This document shows, piece by piece, positions 35,076 through 46,877 of a stretch of DNA of 64,000 nt; position 1 is the first letter of the stretch; the number at the start of each line of letters is the position of its first letter. Source of the DNA: Chondrosia reniformis (taxonomy: Eukaryota > Porifera > Demospongiae > Chondrillida > Chondrillidae). Position numbers and translations under genes: made by a program. The stretch is from the NCBI GenBank assembly GCA_947172415.1, contig OX359196.1, forward strand, positions 7,831,901 through 7,895,900, in the 5' to 3' direction. The notes under the pieces were generated by a model. That model was not told where the DNA came from, made no database searches, and was given only the letters and a program-made list of their open reading frames with translations.

Positions 35076-37830
35076 TTACACTTGATGTGTCTGAAGGTGT
35101 TCATACTCATGTAGGTCCATAGTACTGTGATCCAGCAAAGTGTACATTTCATCTGGCTGATCATGAAATGTGGCAACTGTATTCTTAAGGCTTACTGAAA
35201 TATGACCAATGTCGTATTCACTTTTGTCCATATTGTCATTCACATAGCCATAGGTGTCACTCTTGTTTGCAGTAGACATGTTGAAAAAGTGATGGATTTG
35301 AGCATCTGCATATGTATTTGATTGTCTAGTATTGTCTGTTCCCTCCCTCCTCCTCCTCCTCCTCCTCCTCACCACCACAATCACTGTCACCACAACAGCT
35401 GCCACAGTCACCACTAAAACACCAGCTGTCGCTAACAAGGGTCCTAGAATAACTGGTAACTGGTCACCTGATGACTGTTCTATATATGGACATGGAAGGG
35501 AATTTACTAAACGACGTGATGCACCATTACATAGATAATATGTTTTAGCCTCTATTATGTATATACAAAAGTCATACTTCTAATAGAGACTGTAATCTTT
35601 AAGCATTGCAATCATCCAGTCTTCACATACATGGTAGTTGTTTATTCAAGTTGTCCAGTTGTTATAGATGTTTATGGTATATACGTATTTTAATGTATAT
35701 TACATATATATGTATTTGCTGTGCACTCCATTTTAATAATGTTCATTTAGCATATGTAAACATACATGTGGTACAAGGACAGTATAATCCACTTGTTTAC
35801 CTGAAATTGAAGTTTGGTTGGATGTTGAAACTGGAGAAGAACCAAAGAAACAGGAGAGGGATAATGTAAATTGTTATGTAGCTCTTATAATAATGCATTA
35901 GTAGTAACACATATGTAAGTGCACTCTACCATACATACATACATGCCATGTCGAGGAATCCTTACTCTATTATGTCAAGTCAAGTATCTTATTTATACTG
36001 GGGAGGCCTTTAGCTACTATTCTAGGCACCCAGTTGATACATATGTATATATTGAGTTAATATGGATCACCAGAAAATTGTGGAGTAGCATACACTTATT
36101 TACCTGGTTGGTCATGGGAGCTTTGTATTCGTAGTGACCAAGTGTCAGCTTGGTAGCAACCATTGAATGATGCTATTGTGGAAAAACGCTCATAAAGATA
36201 TTTCAACAAACTCACAGTGTCTCCTCCATTTGAATCATTTCCATAACCAGATTTAACTTCTGAATATGGAAGCCTTTCTATAACACTTATGTGGCCTCTT
36301 TGGCTTCTTACGCTACTATTGTTCACATTATATCCACCCTACATTTATACATAATACATATTATCTACAGAACAGTGCATGTATCACATTTCAGGATATA
36401 CCCTGTACTGAGTACTTCATTTTATTGGTTGATGCCAAATGATTGCAAACAAATGTTGCACATATCATAGTGGGCATCTATGGGAAGTTAATTTAATTAC
36501 AGTTTTATTTTTGCTGTTTATAGCTTACAGTAAGTGTCCTTATACATTGCAATAGTAACTTAGCTTACTAACTAACTAAAGTAGGTAACTACTAGACCAT
36601 CTCTTGTCCACTGTCTCTTGTCCACTGCTGATGTCATTAATTGTGACATGTGGTCTAACTCCACTTTATTACATAAATTATATATTTTATACAAATAAGC
36701 CTTACTACCATACTGGTGGTATAACTATGACTAGATATACTTTCTATATAGTTGTATATATACTAAAGGAGTTCATTGCAGTGAGTCTGTACAAAGGTTA
36801 TGATGATGCTGGAACATATTATGCCAAACCAGCCAAGTGACCGCAGTCCAATTAAATATACGTACCAATAGCACTCTCTTCACTGTAACTCCATAAGAAA
36901 CATAAAGCACCCAGTTTACTGGCTCATGGGACACTAGCACTAATATTAGAGAAAGGGGTTTCTCTTCGCTGGAAGAAACATAGATGTTCACATCTCCAAA
37001 GGGAATGATGTTACTGTTTCCTTCATAGATACCAACCACGTGTACCCCACTATAACCAGCTTCATTGACAACACAACTGTAGGTCTTTTGAATGATACCT
37101 CCATATGTGGCAGTTCCTACTGCATTGTCAGCTCCAAAGGCAATATGGCAGCTCTTTACTGTGGCTACATTGCAGTAAAATACAAATATATAGAAAGATA
37201 GTGTAGTGCTCAAAGTGGATGATGTATATATATACACATTTCAAGTTTTATAATTACTTGCATTCTAGTAATACTTAAATTGGTGGGCCTTCAGTTGTCT
37301 ACATAATACATATGTATGTAGTAAGTTAGTAGCTTACGTAAGCATTCACAGTAGCTGTATTCAGTGTTGTTACATCGACAGTATCCATTAATACAAGTAG
37401 CTCCAGTGGGTCCCCAACAAAATCTTGCAATGCATAGGTCTCCAAGACCTCTACAGCTGATCTGAGCTGTAGAATTGAATGGAGCAGAGTATACTTGATT
37501 GTAACTTGGGTAATTACCATTCTCATCCCAGAGTATGTATATTTTTACTACAACTATAATAACAAAGCATTCCATTACATTTTATTCTAAAATGTGTGAT
37601 ATAAAGTGCTAATAACAATTCCTCCTAAAGAATAGAAGCATTCTCTTGTCCTTTACTCCTTACACTAGGAATGAGCCAAATCTACACACCGGGAGCATCA
37701 TTGAATAGAGTTAAAGTGATTAGAAACAGGACAAATAGTCACTCTCTCTCTCTCTTTAGTAGCACCAAGACTTACCTGTTCCTTGTACAACTAGTAACAT
37801 AACTAGTAACACTGTTACTGAAAGTGACAT
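35076..37830 (-). CDS. Receptor R5: novel Cys-rich ectodomain with ITAM-like tail, 412 aa
   Basis: Exons, as complement: 37776-37830, 37338-37553, 36866-37164 (an acceptor 6 nt further in is also possible), 36104-36338, 35801-35830, 35076-35479 (1239 nt). Signal peptide MSLSVTVLLVMLLVVQG. Exon 2 (about 19-90) is cysteine-rich (CRGLGDLCIARFCWGP, CINGYCRCNN, YCEC). Exons 3-4 (about 91-268) form one unrecognised domain (CHIAFGADNAVGTATYGG, LILVLVSHEPVNWVLYVSYG, SLLKYLYERFSTIASFNGC) split by the cluster's only phase-0 intron. A 30-nt linker exon precedes the last exon: TM helix, poly-Arg stop-transfer (eight R), YGYVND (YxN) and D-E-M-YTLLDHSTMDLHEYEHL, an ITAM match with a nine-residue spacer. 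The last exon is nearly the same as that of R6. Divergent from VPS36. Confidence 0.8.
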
Positions 37831-38415
37831 ATTAGCTCTCACACTCAGATTAAACTGGTAGGAAGATGTTACAAGTTGACAGCTGGCTGTGCAGGGCTCC
37901 TGAAATGGGTATACACTTCACTGTGAGAGGTTAAATAGGTACTGATGTCTCCAACTGAACCTAGGTGATTTTTGACACTTTACACTTTAATAAGTATTAT
38001 ACTTTCAGATACAGACTGAATGTAATACTTTCACTCCAATGTATTCATGGGCACACACAACCTAATGTACCTGAAATCACACTCTTCCATCAATATGGCT
38101 TCAACCATTCAGTTTAAGACTTATGTTGTCCAATATTGTCTATTATTTGAGAGATGGAGCTGCATGGTACATAATGCAGTTGCCTTCTCACAACTATAAT
38201 ACATATTACTTGTTATCTGATATATGGACATGCGGGTATGTTAATGCATTAATTTATTGTACAAGTATTTTTACTGACAGTTTTTACACCTCATCAGTGG
38301 CTGGGAATCTGAATGTGTCATGTATAGCTGGATTTCGTATCGCGTGACTATCACGTGTACCTGTATGGGAGAAAATGGCTGCTGAATAGAGAACTTTGTC
38401 AAGTATTCCTTAATC
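37831..38415. promoter_or_regulatory. Divergent interval R5 / VPS36
   Basis: 585 bp between opposite start codons. No clear TATA box for VPS36. CTATTTAACC on the minus strand near 37930 could be a weak element for R5. No gene seen. Confidence 0.4.
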
Positions 38416-41400
38416 ATGAACCGCTTTTACTGGATCACAGCAGGTCAGTATTTGGGAGGAGAAAAGGTTTTACACCAGCAGCGCAGTATCAGACTGTACG
38501 ATGGGGAAAGCAAGGTCAGTGAGATGTATATAATTGTTGTTGTCGTGTCTACTGTCTACTGCACTCTGCCTCCAGACCAACTTTGACAGCGGAGCAGTAC
38601 TACTGACGAACATGCGACTGATTTGGGATGACGAGGAATTGGAGGTAATCTTGTCACAAGTAACGTAGCGGTATTGGAACGAGTAAAATCGTGAGATTGC
38701 CCAGTGACCACGCCCCTTCTGTTCAATAATGATCTCTTTCAAGTGTAAAATGGTTGAAATCTCTGTCATCAATTGTACATCTGCTGGTGATGCCCACAGC
38801 CCTTGATAGAGTAGAGCCCTCTGGATAGTATACACAGTCCTTGATAGAGTAGAGCCCTCTGGATAGTATATACTGCCCTTGATAGAGTAGAGCCCTCTGG
38901 ATAGTATAAACTGCCCTTGATAGAGTAGAGCCCTCTGGATAGTATGCACTGCCCTTGATAGAGTAGAGCCCTCTGGATAGTATGCACTGCCCTTGATAGA
39001 GTAGAGCCCTCTGGATAGTATAGTGTATGCTAATATAAACCCTACACAGACTGGTGCATCAGCAACTTGACAGTGTCTTTAAGTGGACTCTGTCAAGACC
39101 AGTTTCCAAAAACTGTAAATAAGTAAAAATGTGTACGTGTACATACAAGAATGATGGAGGTCATGATGTAGTTTAATTGATTTGTGTTTTATGTTTGAAA
39201 TTTTTGAAGCTTCTCATATTGGTGTTGCTCCATATTATTCTGATCTAAGGATGCGTACATTTCATCTGCCTGTAGTGTGTTGTTGCCCAGCTGGCTAAGG
39301 TCTAATGCTACATATCCACTGTCATGTTTATTTCTGTCCATGTCATCGTTCACATAACTATAGGTGTCACCCTTGTTTGCGGCAGACATGTTGGAAATGT
39401 TATGGATTTGAGCATTTGCATATGTACTTGGTTGTTTGGTATTGTCCGTTCCCTCCCTCCTCCTCCTCCTCCTCACCAGCACAATCACTGTCACCACAAC
39501 AGCTGCCACAGTCACCACTAACACACCAGCTGTCGCTAACAAGGGTCCTAGAATAACTGGTAACTGGTCACCTGATGACTGTTCTATATTTGGACACGGA
39601 AGGGAATATCATTTTATTGTCTCTCATTGTATCTATTTTGAGAGCTGATTCTGAAAACTAGTAATTCTACTAGAGTGTTTTGTATGTGTATTTTCACTGT
39701 GTGTACGTATATTCAGGAGTTTCTGTGTTAGCAGGCAAACCTTGTGTGGGGCCAAGCTTTGGGAACATAGTTGTATTGTTCAAGGAGCTGTTTGTTTCTC
39801 CATCTCCTTGATCTGCAAAGCAACATACACTGATTTGTCTTACATGTAATATTTTAACATTTTGACAGCCCACCTATTTCTACAGTATTGATGGTAAATA
39901 CAGTGGAAATCCGTTCACCGTCGTCTTCCCTTACAGTACAGATATAGTCTCCTCCATCGGCAGCTGAGTCAACAGAGACTTCCAACAAGTTTCCGAGGCT
40001 AGTGGTCAAATTACAAGCTAAAGGAAAATCTGTACAAATATCTCTAAGGCGTGTGTCACAGGGCTTTGGACAGGTCCACGTTACACTTTGTCTAAAATTA
40101 GGGGAAACAACCCTGCAATTGAGAATAATAATTTCTCCAATTGGTACTTTGTCTCCAGATTTGATCTTCCCACTTGGTGTAGAGCCTTCAATGTTTACAC
40201 TAACCTGACCTGAATGAAATGAAAGAATAGATTCAATACAATTCTTCGGCTATATTTTCTAAATACATACCTCTGGTTGTCAGACTGGAGGTCATCACTA
40301 AGATGGTCAGTATCAGAGGAACCTTCATCTTCTCCTTACAACTGTATTAGAGTTTGGCTGAACACCTCTGTTATAAGGAGCACTAACATTGGAGCTACTA
40401 GTGTGTGTGGTTATTATAGTCATACTGTATGGTCTTCTGTTTAGGGTCTTGTATGGCTGCTTCCTCTAATGGAACTAGCTAGCTAACAGAAACCACCTTT
40501 AAACTGTCTACTCCATCTGTAATATCCTGCCAGTGAGGTTCAATTAGCACTCTGATTGAACTCAAGTTGGTGTTATGCAGAGGAAATGTTGCACACTGTT
40601 GTTGAATGGTCATTGAGTATATCTGCCCCACCCACTTGAAACCTGCCCGCCAATTATTGCCCAATCCTCTTACTAACTGGAATGGTTTCAGCTAAATACA
40701 CTAATTAATATTGTGAATATTATCATGATATTTTAATTAGCTATCTCTACTGGAATGCACATTTTTGTGATTCATTATCTAAGCAGCTGTCTTTGTTCAT
40801 GGAAGGTGTAGTATCCACAACCTTGTATGTCTATTCTCCTCCTTCCCATCTCATATAGGACAGGACGATGGCACTAAATCTAAGTTTGGTCTCTAAGTTT
40901 GAGGAAGTTCCAGGTTCTCTAACAAAAAGGTACATATGAGCTGTATTGTACACATCACACACAAGGAAGCCCAAATGTTCCAGTTGGAAATTTATTTGAG
41001 GAAATCATTTTAAAGTGATTGATTAAGTCATTGAATAATGTATTGTACTTGTCTAAGGAGGTCCTACCTAGCCAATAGTCTAATATACTGTACTTGTCTA
41101 AGGAGGTCCTACCTAGCCAATAGTCTAATATACTGTACTTGTCTAAGGAGGTCCTACCTAGCCAATAGTCTAATATACGTACTGTACTTGTCTAAGGAGG
41201 TCCTACCTAGCCAATAGTCTAATATACGTACTGTACTTGTCTAAGGAGGTCCTACCTAGCCAATAGTCTAATATACTGTACTTATCTAAGGAGGTATAGT
41301 ATTTTTTGCTCTCCCTTTAAGTCCAAAGATCTACCTGTACCTGAAATCTCCTCCCAAGGACAAGCCACCTGGTCCCTCTGTCAATGAGGATACAGATCAC

Positions 41401-43307
41401 ATCAGAATGTCCTTCAGAAAGGGTGGAAGGGATGAGGTGAGGACCTCTGTGCTCCACAGATCACAACATTCCTAGTTTATATAACATAGTATGTTTATAT
41501 TTGCATATTATTGTATGTTGCATGTGTAGTTTTCAGCCGTACTGAGTGAAGCTTTGAAAAGCAGTGTGTGGGAGAAACAGGCTTCTCTTCCTCCCCAACC
41601 ATCCTCCTCTGGGTCACGCTACCGAGTTGGCATTGCTGGAATTGAGAGAGATATTCATTCAAAGCAGCTGAAGGATGATGCCAAAGTCACTGAAGCATTC
41701 AAAGACCTTGATGCACTCATTGTGAAGGTAATGTGTATTTAATAAGACTAAAGATACGCTAGCACAGTAATAGTATAAATAACCTATAAATGCGTGCTTT
41801 AATATTGTAATGTTAGTAGTTTTTATCAAATCCACCACACAACGTATATCAAGTGCATGCATCCTCCGTCTGTTTGATGATATAGGCCAGAGAGATGGTT
41901 GACATGTTAAACAGATATGCAAAAAATGTTGAAGAGAAGAAAGGATCAATCACAGACGATGAGGTAAGTTTATCTGGACTGCCTACGTACAACAATTCCT
42001 ATCATCCTCTCTTTTCTCTTCCTCTCTCTTCTCTTCTCCCTCTCCGTGTGATGATTGAAGACGGTTGCCTTCAAGTCTGCCCTGCTCAGTGTGGGTATAG
42101 CCAATCCAGTTACCAGGTAGAGTCATGTGACACTGCTGGATCTTAAGATGTGTTATTTATATTTTTGCTGTGTCTGTGTTACTGTATAATATAGAGAGAC
42201 ACATGGTAGTACTACTTCGTATCACACTGAACTAGCCAAACAAGTTGGAGCCTTTCTGGTGAAGCCACTTGAGGTAAGACCACACCCCCTGAGTGTGAAC
42301 CACACCTCCTGAGCTTAAACCATACCCTTAAACTGTAACCTCTTTTCTTGATCTATACCGTTCAATGCACTGCATGTCTGCTGTAGGAAGTTGGTGGGAT
42401 CATGACGTTGCCAGATGTGTACTGTCGCTACAACAGAGCTCGTGGATTTGATGTGAGTAATAGCGTAACTGATGAGGGACCATTTCACAAGAACAAGAAG
42501 AATATGTGCTCCTTGTATTTATTCCATGTATTGTGATGTACTGTCATATGTGCAGCTGGTATCACCTGATGACTTGTTGAATGCTTGCCAGATGTTTGAA
42601 AGGCTGAAACTTCCTGTCAGGTGACTAGCACATGACTGTATATACTTCCTTTATTGTTCTGAACAGGATTGTATGAGCCCTAATAAATGTTGTGTTCATT
42701 GATAGACTGCGGCAGTTTGATTCTGGTGTATTAGTAGTACAGTCTCTTGTACACAGTGAAGAAGCTGTTATTTCAGAGACATCTAAAACTGTAAGACATG
42801 CTACACATCTAATAAGATGTAGACACACTCTTCACTTCCAACTCTGGAATGTATTAGGTGTCTGAAGAGGGCGACCTCACTGCAGATCAGTTGGCAAGGA
42901 TAGCTAATATTTCAGTTATATTAGCCATGGAGAGGTACGTACGTATATACTGTATATATATCACGTTACCAGGGCAACCGGGTGATATCTGGGGTGTAAT
43001 AAACCTTATATTTCACACTTGAACTAGTGATAAATGTTATATCACCAGTACTCATATTTACTTATCATCACCTTACAATTGATTCAAGTCATACTGATGC
43101 TAAGTTATATCCGCCCTCGACCTTTGGCCTCGGGCAGATATCACTTATGCATCACACTTGAGTGTGGTTTAACTAGTACATACTATATTTATATTATGTA
43201 CTAACATATTTTGTTTGTATAGATTACTTACTACAGAGAATGCAGGCAAGATATGCCGAGATCATTCAATGGAAGGACTAAGATTCTTTCCAAACCAGTT
43301 CATGTAA
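38416..43307 (+). CDS. VPS36: VPS36, ESCRT-II subunit, 380 aa, 13 exons
   Basis: Exons: 38416-38514, 38576-38644, 40859-40929, 41322-41436, 41530-41727, 41886-41963, 42061-42116, 42195-42273, 42387-42452, 42556-42620, 42706-42790, 42858-42934, 43223-43307 (1143 nt). VPS36 joins SNF8 and VPS25 in ESCRT-II, binding ubiquitin and phosphoinositide through its N-terminal GLUE domain for multivesicular-body sorting. Seen: N-terminal MNRFYWITAGQ, QQRSIRLYDGES and LLTNMRLIWDD (GLUE, exons 1-5), linker RVGIAGIERDIHSKQ, and winged-helix C-terminal half (LLSVGIANPVTRETHGSTTS, GGIMTLPDVYCRYNRARG, LVSPDDLLNACQMFERLKLP, EGLRFYPNQFM). Length matches human (386). Intron 2 (38645-40858) is unusually long and holds receptor R6 on the opposite strand. 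ATTAAA follows about 15 bp after the stop. Confidence 0.95.
38800..39022. repeat. 38-bp minisatellite in VPS36 intron 2
   Basis: Six copies of a unit containing TTGATAGAGTAGAGCCCTCT and GGATAGTAT. Confidence 0.93.
39189..40328 (-). CDS. Receptor R6: single-Ig protein with ITAM-like tail, 286 aa
   Basis: Exons, as complement: 40271-40328, 39874-40209, 39741-39812, 39189-39583 (861 nt), all phase 1. Signal peptide MKVPLILTILVMTSSLTT. Ig-like domain (about 20-131: ILNCRVVSPN, SVTWTCPKPC, DGGDYICTVRED) in one exon, a short Ser/Asn-rich stalk exon, then TM helix, poly-Arg stop-transfer (six R), TYSYVNDD (YxN) and D-E-M-YASLDQNNMEQHQYEKL, an ITAM match with the same nine-residue spacer as R5. The last exon is closely similar to that of R5, including silent positions, while the ectodomains are unrelated. 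The whole gene is inside VPS36 intron 2 on the opposite strand. TTATAA at 40371-40376 may be its promoter element. Probably a small activating-type receptor; ligand unknown. Confidence 0.83.
41042..41292. repeat. ~46-bp minisatellite in VPS36 intron 3
   Basis: Six copies containing CTTGTCTAAGGAGGTCCTAC and AGCCAATAGTCTAATATA, just upstream of the exon 4 acceptor. Confidence 0.93.
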
Positions 43308-43545
43308 TACATTTGTGTGTACATTAAACTTTTGTTTCTAAACTACGTATAGCAGATATCTGTTTCAAATACACAGTTAATCTGTATATAAAGTTGAAAG
43401 CATTTGATAATATTAGACTTTGTGTGTTTTGGATGACCCCTGTATAGGGGACTGTATACGTACTTATTGATTGATTGCTATGTATTTGGCCTATCTCACC
43501 ATACATTATATTTAAGTTCCTATATTAGCTGACAGCCTGGTAGCC

Positions 43546-43546
<1 letters not shown>

Positions 43547-43632
<86 letters not shown>
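43547..43632. repeat. (TAA)n microsatellite
   Basis: About 28 uninterrupted AAT/TAA trinucleotides between VPS36 and the gene at 43917. 43308-43546 and 43633-43916 show no gene. Confidence 0.97.
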
Positions 43633-43633
<1 letters not shown>

Positions 43634-43916
43634 TAACAGGACCGCACTTCTGATCTATAGCAGATGTACATGTATGTTTGTGACAGAGTTGGTCCAGATC
43701 TGAATCACTAGAGATGTGTTCACATGAAGCTCTTGCATGGATTGAATCTATGACAATTTGTTTGATGTGAACAAGTCCTAACTGACTGACCATAATAAGT
43801 AATAAATTACGACAACAATGAAATGGAATAAGACAAAGGCTATCAATGGACAAAATTACATAAATATACATATATGTATGTATGTATGTACATGTTTTTT
43901 AGACTTTTGTATGTAA

Positions 43917-46557
43917 TTAAGTAGTCTGGATATTGCAAGAAGTAACGGAATGCTTGCACTTAAATTCTAGCCGGTTAACTTGTCTGGCCCTCTCAATGTC
44001 CTTATCTTGGATTTTCTGGAGCTTGTACTTTCGTCTCTTGGCCTGTGCACAGGCAGCACAGGGGCAAGTGATGGTGGAATAGAACAGGATTGTCAGAATG
44101 ACCACATGAGTGAAGATAAACACAGTCAGAACGAAATAAAAGTAGTTACATGTACATCCTTCCACATTACACTGCCCTGCAGGCGCAGCTGTAGCAGGTA
44201 CTGCAGTCATGTTCAGTGATTCAGTGCTATTGACTGACATGGTTGCATCACTGCCCTCTGCTAGTGTCTTCTGTACTATACGGACAATAAAGGTCATGTA
44301 TCCGTAGATCAGCCATCCTCCCAGCGATAGCTGCCAGAGCAAGACAAGTAGGACTCCATATCTTCTCCCTTTCCATATGGCAATGTTGCCAGCCAATTCA
44401 CCAAATGCTAAGAACAGCAGATAGAACAGTCCCTCCACAGCCAAGTAGATACCAAATTGAGGGGCCCTTGGACACAGGTCAAGTCCTATGAAGCCTAAGA
44501 GAGGAGATGTACGTGTGTAGAGAGGTGGTCACACTAGAGAGGTGGTCACGTACCTGCCCAAATGATTATAACGGAGAAGAACATCCATAGAGCTTTAAAG
44601 AGATTCCTAGCTTGAGCAAGAAATCCTACATGGTCCAAAATACAACATTCATTACTATCACGCATGCACCAAGAGTGATGATCCTTCTTATAATATCCAA
44701 GAACATAGTCTAGTGGCACTTGGGAGGTGAGTACTCTTAGAAGAATGTGCAGTGTACAAGTGTCACATGACAACCTACCACAGCAGAGATCTCTGTCAGT
44801 TTGGTCCTCGGGTTTGAGTTGTCGAATGGTGTCAAGTACAGGATCGCTGCCAATATCCCCTGTATATACAAGTGCAGGTCAAATACATATATAGCGTACG
44901 GTGATTTGACATTAGGAGCACCTCTCCAACTGCATGTCTACTAAATAACTACATTTCCTACTTAGGATTCACACAATTACACAAATTGCAACAACATTTA
45001 TGATGCTGTGTTGGGTGTGCCCACTCACCATCAAAGAGATCCTCTCCATTTTGTACATATGGTCCTAGTACAGCCAATCCAGCCTTCCCCTGCAATATAA
45101 CACATACACTGGCAGGGTCAACAAGTTGCACAAATCCATTCAATATATATTCTATTATTTATACAGTTGTTATTTTATTAACCATAATTAAGTTGTATGA
45201 TCATTATGTCTAATAACTGGACTATCCCCTCCCGCCCATAGAGGGGCACACAGAAGGACCATTATCCCCTCCCACCCATAGAGGGGCATACAGAAGGACC
45301 ATTATCCCCTTCCGCCCATAGAGGGGTACACAGAATGACCATTATCCCCTCCCACCCATAGAGGGGCACACAGAATGACCATTATCCCCTCCCACCCATA
45401 GAGGGGTACACAGAATGACCATTATCCCCTCCCACCCATAGAGGGGCACACAGAATGACCATTATCCCCTCCCACCCATGGAGGGGTACACAGAATGACC
45501 ATTATCCCCTCCCACCCATGGAGGGGCATACAGAATGACCATTATCCCCTCCCACCCATGGAGGGCCACACAGAATGACCATTATCCCCTCCCACCCATG
45601 GAGGGGTACACAGAATGACCATTATCCCCTCCCACCCATAGAGGGGCACACAGAATGACCATTATCCCCTCCCGCCCATAGAGGGGTACAATGAGTACCA
45701 GGTAGACAAATGCATGTACCTTAATGACTAGTGCAATTTCCGATCCTCTTTTTGATAGCCTACCAGCGAAGGAGTTAGTACTGGTCTGTCTTTCCATCCC
45801 AGGTCTGTCAGGACGGTCAGAGCTCACTTCTTCAATATCAGTCTCTCCATTATCTGGCCAAGTCCCATTTCCCACAGGACTAGTTTCTCCCACGTACATG
45901 GTCACTTTGTTCTCCAGTATAGGCTCCAGAGCGCAGACCTACACATTAAATAACCATCATATGGTTACTGCCTGCATAGTGAGAATTATTGCAGTAACCA
46001 TGGTAACTCTTAGGGATTGAAGCACCTTCACATGTCACACAGATAGACAGACATATAGACGTACAATGAAAAAACAAGCGTAGGGTAGTTATAATTGTAC
46101 GGCTGAAAAAAAATCGATTAAATTTACGATTCAACGTGAGGTGGGAGGGGCGGTAAGAGGTGGGCGGGGCGGAAGTTGGCTACACGGCTCGCCCTTTGTC
46201 TGTCTGTTTATGCATATACGCCTAGGAAGGAAATGTTGCCGTTTTACCTTTTAAACCTTCCGTATAAGCTGTGTTAACTCGTATTCCGACACGCTTCGCG
46301 CTACGATTCTCGTTACCGTACTGACGGCACACTCCACACTAGCCTAGCACTAAACGAACAATTTAACCTGTTCCTCGCCATAATTACACACGCATTGGAT
46401 GCGGTGGTGCGCGCTTCGCAAGTCTTACTGTCATACTTTAGCCGCTAGAAACTTAATAATACAATTTTGATTTGAAGAAAGCTATCACTAATCCTACCAG
46501 TCCGTAACTCACTGTTGACTTGCACGGCTTCTTCGTTGTAGAACAAACACGCGACAT
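43917..46557 (-). CDS. Unrecognised four-helix membrane protein, 351 aa, 6 exons
   Basis: Exons, as complement: 46513-46557, 45720-45938, 45029-45089, 44779-44859, 44554-44625, 43917-44494 (1056 nt). ATG at 46557 was chosen because its exon (MSRVCSTTKKPCKST) ends at a GTGAGT donor in phase 0, matching exon 2; ATG at 45897 inside exon 2 is an alternative. The acidic/Ser-rich N-terminal region is cytosolic-looking (DIEEVSSDRPDRPG). Then SDPVLDTIRQLKPEDQTDR, helix 1 (ALWMFFSVIIIWAGFIGL), helix 2 (AVEGLFYLLFLAFGELAG), helix 3 (YGVLLVLLWQLSLGGWLIYG), an extracellular-type loop with Asn-x-Ser/Thr sites and four cysteines, helix 4 (FVLTVFIFTHVVILTILFYS), a Cys cluster (CPCAACAQAKRRK, possible palmitoylation) and a basic tail. 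The four-helix layout recalls tetraspan proteins, but no family signature was recognised. Divergent from ALKBH8. Confidence 0.75.
45225..45695. repeat. ~60/30-bp minisatellite in intron 2 of the four-helix gene
   Basis: About eight copies of a 60-bp unit containing CCCATAGAGGGGCACACAGA and TGACCATTATCCCCTCC. Confidence 0.93.
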
Positions 46558-46877
46558 ATTCTTGAAAGGACTTAAATCTTACATAAAACGGTTGGATACT
46601 GAAGAAGACTAAAGAGAGACATACCTATGGGTGCCAGAAATTTCCAGCACTGCTTTATATCCAGTATTCGATCAAAAAGACCGATAGCTTCCGTATAAGA
46701 ATCAGTCAGTCTTAGGTCATATAGCCGCTGTGACACTGTTGGTGCTTCAATCTCACAACCACCCACCCGATACTTTACAAATTGGAACTGTTAACTCACC
46801 GGATTCCAACTCACCTCCAAAGCTTACAGCTAGCTTCTCAACTTCCCCGGCGGAGGGTTGGGCGATAGGTAATAAAA
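46558..46877. promoter_or_regulatory. Divergent interval four-helix gene / ALKBH8
   Basis: 320 bp between opposite start codons. On the minus strand GTATGTCTC (about 46630) to CTTTCAAG (46561) could be a 5' UTR intron of the four-helix gene. No TATA box is clear. Confidence 0.4.

Noticed and set aside
46572..46766. 64-codon minus-strand frame upstream of the four-helix gene
   Set aside because: It has no in-frame ATG, and its possible phase-1 donor does not fit the next exon. It may be 5' UTR.
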